Assembly: GCF_000801105.2 (NCBI RefSeq)
Contig: NC_079517.1
Coordinates: 1,364,001-1,428,000, forward strand
Reading direction: 5' to 3'
Length of the DNA stretch: 64,000 nt
DNA from: Raphanus sativus
Lineage: Eukaryota; Streptophyta; Magnoliopsida; Brassicales; Brassicaceae
The position numbers and the translations under genes are program-made. The notes under the pieces were generated by a model that made no database searches, was not told the DNA's origin, and saw only the letters and a program-made list of their open reading frames with translations. Positions 61,744 to 64,000 of this stretch are shown here, piece by piece; positions within the stretch are counted from its first letter, which is position 1, and the number at the start of each line of letters is the position of its first letter.

Positions 61744-62624
61744 CTAGATCTTGACCCGTGCGCCCGCACGGGCACTAATTTTCTATTTTTTTTTATATTA
61801 AATGATATATTTATAATATTTGATCGTTTTACATTGACTAAGTTAGAAGTTGATATTTGGATACTCACACGAATTTGATTAAAATCTATTCAGATTTGAG
61901 TTTTTTTGAGTTTAAAGATTCTAGCTGTATTCGATTGTTTATAAATTTTTGTCCGGTTTGATTCGGATCTTTACAGGTTTGGATAACCCGTTTAAATTAT
62001 TTTTTAAATTTTCAAAATTTATATATACTTTAAATTTTCCTAAATCTAAAAATAAAAATAATAACGTATAAAAATAATATAACATATAAATTTAAATAAT
62101 GTAAATCCGTTTGGATATTTATCCAGTTTCGGTTCAAATTTGGTGCTACTTTTTCGTTCAGATTTTTTAAATGAAGAGTTGATATTATAATTTCCATTAA
62201 TTGTTAGTCCAATAAAATAAGCTGATAAAAATATATATTTTTGACATTGATTTAATGAAAAGTGAATGAAGTGTATTTAAATCAAATTTAATTTAAGAAA
62301 ACAAATTAATGTTCACCGAATATTTAACATGTACTTTTTGCTTAATATATTGGAAAGTGATTTAGTGAACAATGAGAATATGGAAGGTTATTCTTAGAAT
62401 ATTTGGTTAAAAAAGATTCTTACAATCACGTTTAAAAAATATCAGTTTAGATATTTTTATAATCACGTTTAAAAATTATCAGTTTAGATATTTGGTAAGA
62501 TTCCATAATTTTATTTCAGAAATATAATTAAATGACAAAAAATCTAGTGGCATAGACTTGTAATTATTTAGGAAAACTAAGGGTTAATTCTAATTTGTAC
62601 TTCACTTTTAATAGATTAGATAGA
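61744..62624 (-). mobile_element. Non-autonomous Helitron (3' end at left)
   Basis: On the minus strand the element ends with a perfect 7-bp hairpin (CCCGTGC / GCACGGG, loop GGGC) followed by TCAAGAT and CTAG (61744-61747), then T. The opposite end, near 62600-62626, reads on the minus strand TCTATCTAATCTATTAAAAG then TGAAGTAC, which fits Helitron 5' termini. The AT-rich interior of about 880 bp shares the block GGATAACCC.TTTAAATTATT with the element at the left edge of the window. Confidence 0.75.
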
Positions 62625-63078
62625 TATAACTAAATACACATATTTTAATTTCAGAAGGGGTATGGTATCTAGTATGTACCAAACTTGTTCAACGCATCCG
62701 GGTTATTCTTTTTAAGAATAACAGATCATGAGTAAATACACTATAATAGAAAATACATTCCATGTTTAATAATTTCGGAAACATATAAACAACTATGAAC
62801 ACTAGGATCTCATTAAGAAAGCAAGAACCCAGAGAAAAAAAACAAGAACTGCAATATAAAATATTTGTTTGATTTTATATTATCATTCTATATATTACTA
62901 AAGAACTATCACAAATTAGAAATAAATCCTAATATAACTTAGGATTCGATCCGTTGGAGTGAAAAAAGAGAAGGATTCTAACAACCCCAAATAATTAAGA
63001 AAAACCCCATTTCCATGTATAATCACAGACCGGAAGGATACACAAACCATGGAAAGCTTTGTTTTTTTGTTTGTCTGC
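62625..63078 (-). other. 3' flank of the HIPP gene
   Basis: AT-rich. It probably contains the 3' UTR of the minus-strand HIPP gene ending at 63079. No other feature is recognised. Confidence 0.4.
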
Positions 63079-64000
63079 TCACATAATATTGCAGCTTGAT
63101 GTGTTCTCGTCATTGAAATAATGAGAATACTGATCACCACCATGGGGAGGATAAGGGTATGGATACGGGTACGGGTAAGGATGTTGTTGGTGCGGTTGAG
63201 GTGGTAAATAGTTTACATCGGGTGGTGGTCTAGCGTACATCATTGGTTGGAACCGCTCATTGCCCATAGCTCTTTGCTGGTTCATAACCGCTGCTAAGTA
63301 TTGCTGTTGTTGTTGTTGCTGCTGCTGTTGTAAGTAAGGATTTCCCGGCATTGAGTCTTGGCCGCCTCCGGCGCCACCATGGCCTTGGAAATATCCTGGC
63401 GGGGCTCCTGCGGCTGAGCTGCTGCCAACTCCAGGACCCATCGCAGGTAATCCTTGAACCGCTTGCATATTGTTACTCATTGGACCAGGACCACCACCCA
63501 TTGGACCACCTATTGGACCACCCATTGGTCCACCCATTGGCATATTCATGTTCGGAGGTCCTCCGCCATTGCCACCTCCCATTGGACGGAAACCAGGTGG
63601 GAGTCCTCCACCCATGGGTCCTCCTCCGCCTCCACCACCAGCACCACCCTTTTTGCCTCCGTTGGGACCACCTATCATCTGGCCTCCTACTTTATTATTA
63701 CCGTTATGGCCACCACCACCTCCCCCATTTTTTACATCTAACGGAGGACCACCACCATTTTTACCGCAGTTCTTTCCTCCGCCTTGATTTGGATTCCCCA
63801 CATTACCGCCACCACCTCCACCGGGACCTCCTTTCTTACCACCGTTACCTCCTCCGCCGCCAGGCATTTGTACAGGAAAAGGGACACCACCGGGTCCTCC
63901 TTTACCCACAATTTTGCCTCCAGCCGGTCCAGGACCACCACAACCGGCGTTTTTGTGAGCGTTGGGCAACATCATGTTAGGCATCATCATGTTACCTCCA
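63079..64000 (-). CDS. Heavy-metal-associated isoprenylated plant protein (HIPP), C-terminal part
   Basis: Partial gene running off the right edge: at least 306 codons of C-terminal sequence, with the HMA metal-binding domain(s) expected outside the window. Visible sequence is a long glycine-rich tract ([17 protein letters not shown] repeats, PMGGPMGGP repeats), a poly-Gln run of about nine residues, Pro/Tyr-rich [13 protein letters not shown], and the terminus SSCNIM. CNIM is a CaaX box, so the protein is expected to be prenylated and membrane-attached. HIPPs bind metals and act in metal homeostasis and stress responses. Arabidopsis At5g19090 is the remembered counterpart. The poly-Gln run is encoded by mixed CAA/CAG triplets and the proline-tyrosine block by tandem repeats, both likely length-variable. 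Confidence 0.88.
   Translation of the reverse strand, partial: GGNMMMPNMMLPNAHKNAGCGGPGPAGGKIVGKGGPGGVPFPVQMPGGGGGNGGKKGGPGGGGGGNVGNPNQGGGKNCGKNGGGPPLDVKNGGGGGGHNGNNKVGGQMIGGPNGGKKGGAGGGGGGGPMGGGLPPGFRPMGGGNGGGPPNMNMPMGGPMGGPIGGPMGGGPGPMSNNMQAVQGLPAMGPGVGSSSAAGAPPGYFQGHGGAGGGQDSMPGNPYLQQQQQQQQQQYLAAVMNQQRAMGNERFQPMMYARPPPDVNYLPPQPHQQHPYPYPYPYPYPPHGGDQYSHYFNDENTSSCNIM

Noticed and set aside
63351..63980. 209-codon plus-strand frame
   Set aside because: Antisense shadow of the glycine-rich HIPP gene.

Overview
This window is nuclear DNA from a crucifer (Brassicaceae), most likely Brassica, Raphanus or a close relative. It has AT-rich intergenic DNA, spliced genes with GT-AG introns, and abundant plant transposon relics (Helitron, SINE, Stowaway, PIF/Harbinger-like, hAT, Mutator-like and LINE pieces). 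The proteins are close to Arabidopsis thaliana proteins. From memory, their order matches A. thaliana chromosome 5 from about At5g19260 (left) down to At5g19090 (right). That collinearity, and the locus numbers below, are recalled and were not checked by search.

Layout. 1-4 kb: Helitron-type repeats. 4.1-5.0 kb: a FANTASTIC FOUR (FAF3-like) gene. 5-16 kb: a gene-poor stretch with small MITEs, a Harbinger-like element that carries a receptor-type (malectin-like) gene fragment, and a tRNA-derived SINE. 16.5-32.9 kb: the gene-dense core. It holds APL1 (ADP-glucose pyrophosphorylase large subunit, +), a decayed TSC10B (3-ketodihydrosphinganine reductase, -), a small plant-specific unknown (-), ECR1 (NEDD8/RUB E1 catalytic subunit, -), TBL11 (wall polysaccharide O-acetyltransferase family, -) and AILP1 (aluminium-induced YGL/LRDR protein, -). 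33-39 kb: repeats, including a 1.4-kb long-inverted-repeat Mutator-like element and Stowaway MITEs. 39.3-43.5 kb: a GPAA1-like GPI transamidase subunit (+), convergent with an aspartyl-protease-like gene (-). 43.7-46.9 kb: a second SINE copy and a LINE-type ORF1 protein without a reverse transcriptase. 48.2-52.1 kb: two more aspartyl-protease-like genes, one frameshifted. 52-53 kb: a Stowaway MITE split by a hAT element, then tRNA-Gly(GCC). 53-63 kb: mostly repeats plus a truncated arogenate dehydrogenase copy. 63.1-64 kb: the 3' part of a prenylated, glycine-rich heavy-metal-associated protein gene running off the right edge.

The genes are ordinary housekeeping or developmental genes and do not form a pathway. 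The informative signals are evolutionary. One local gene is decaying through several frameshifts, and several expected neighbours are missing, as after genome triplication. Three TAXI/EDGP-like proteins have lost the canonical aspartic-protease catalytic motifs. Several transposons have ends and target-site duplications readable by eye. I found no convincing undescribed molecular system.
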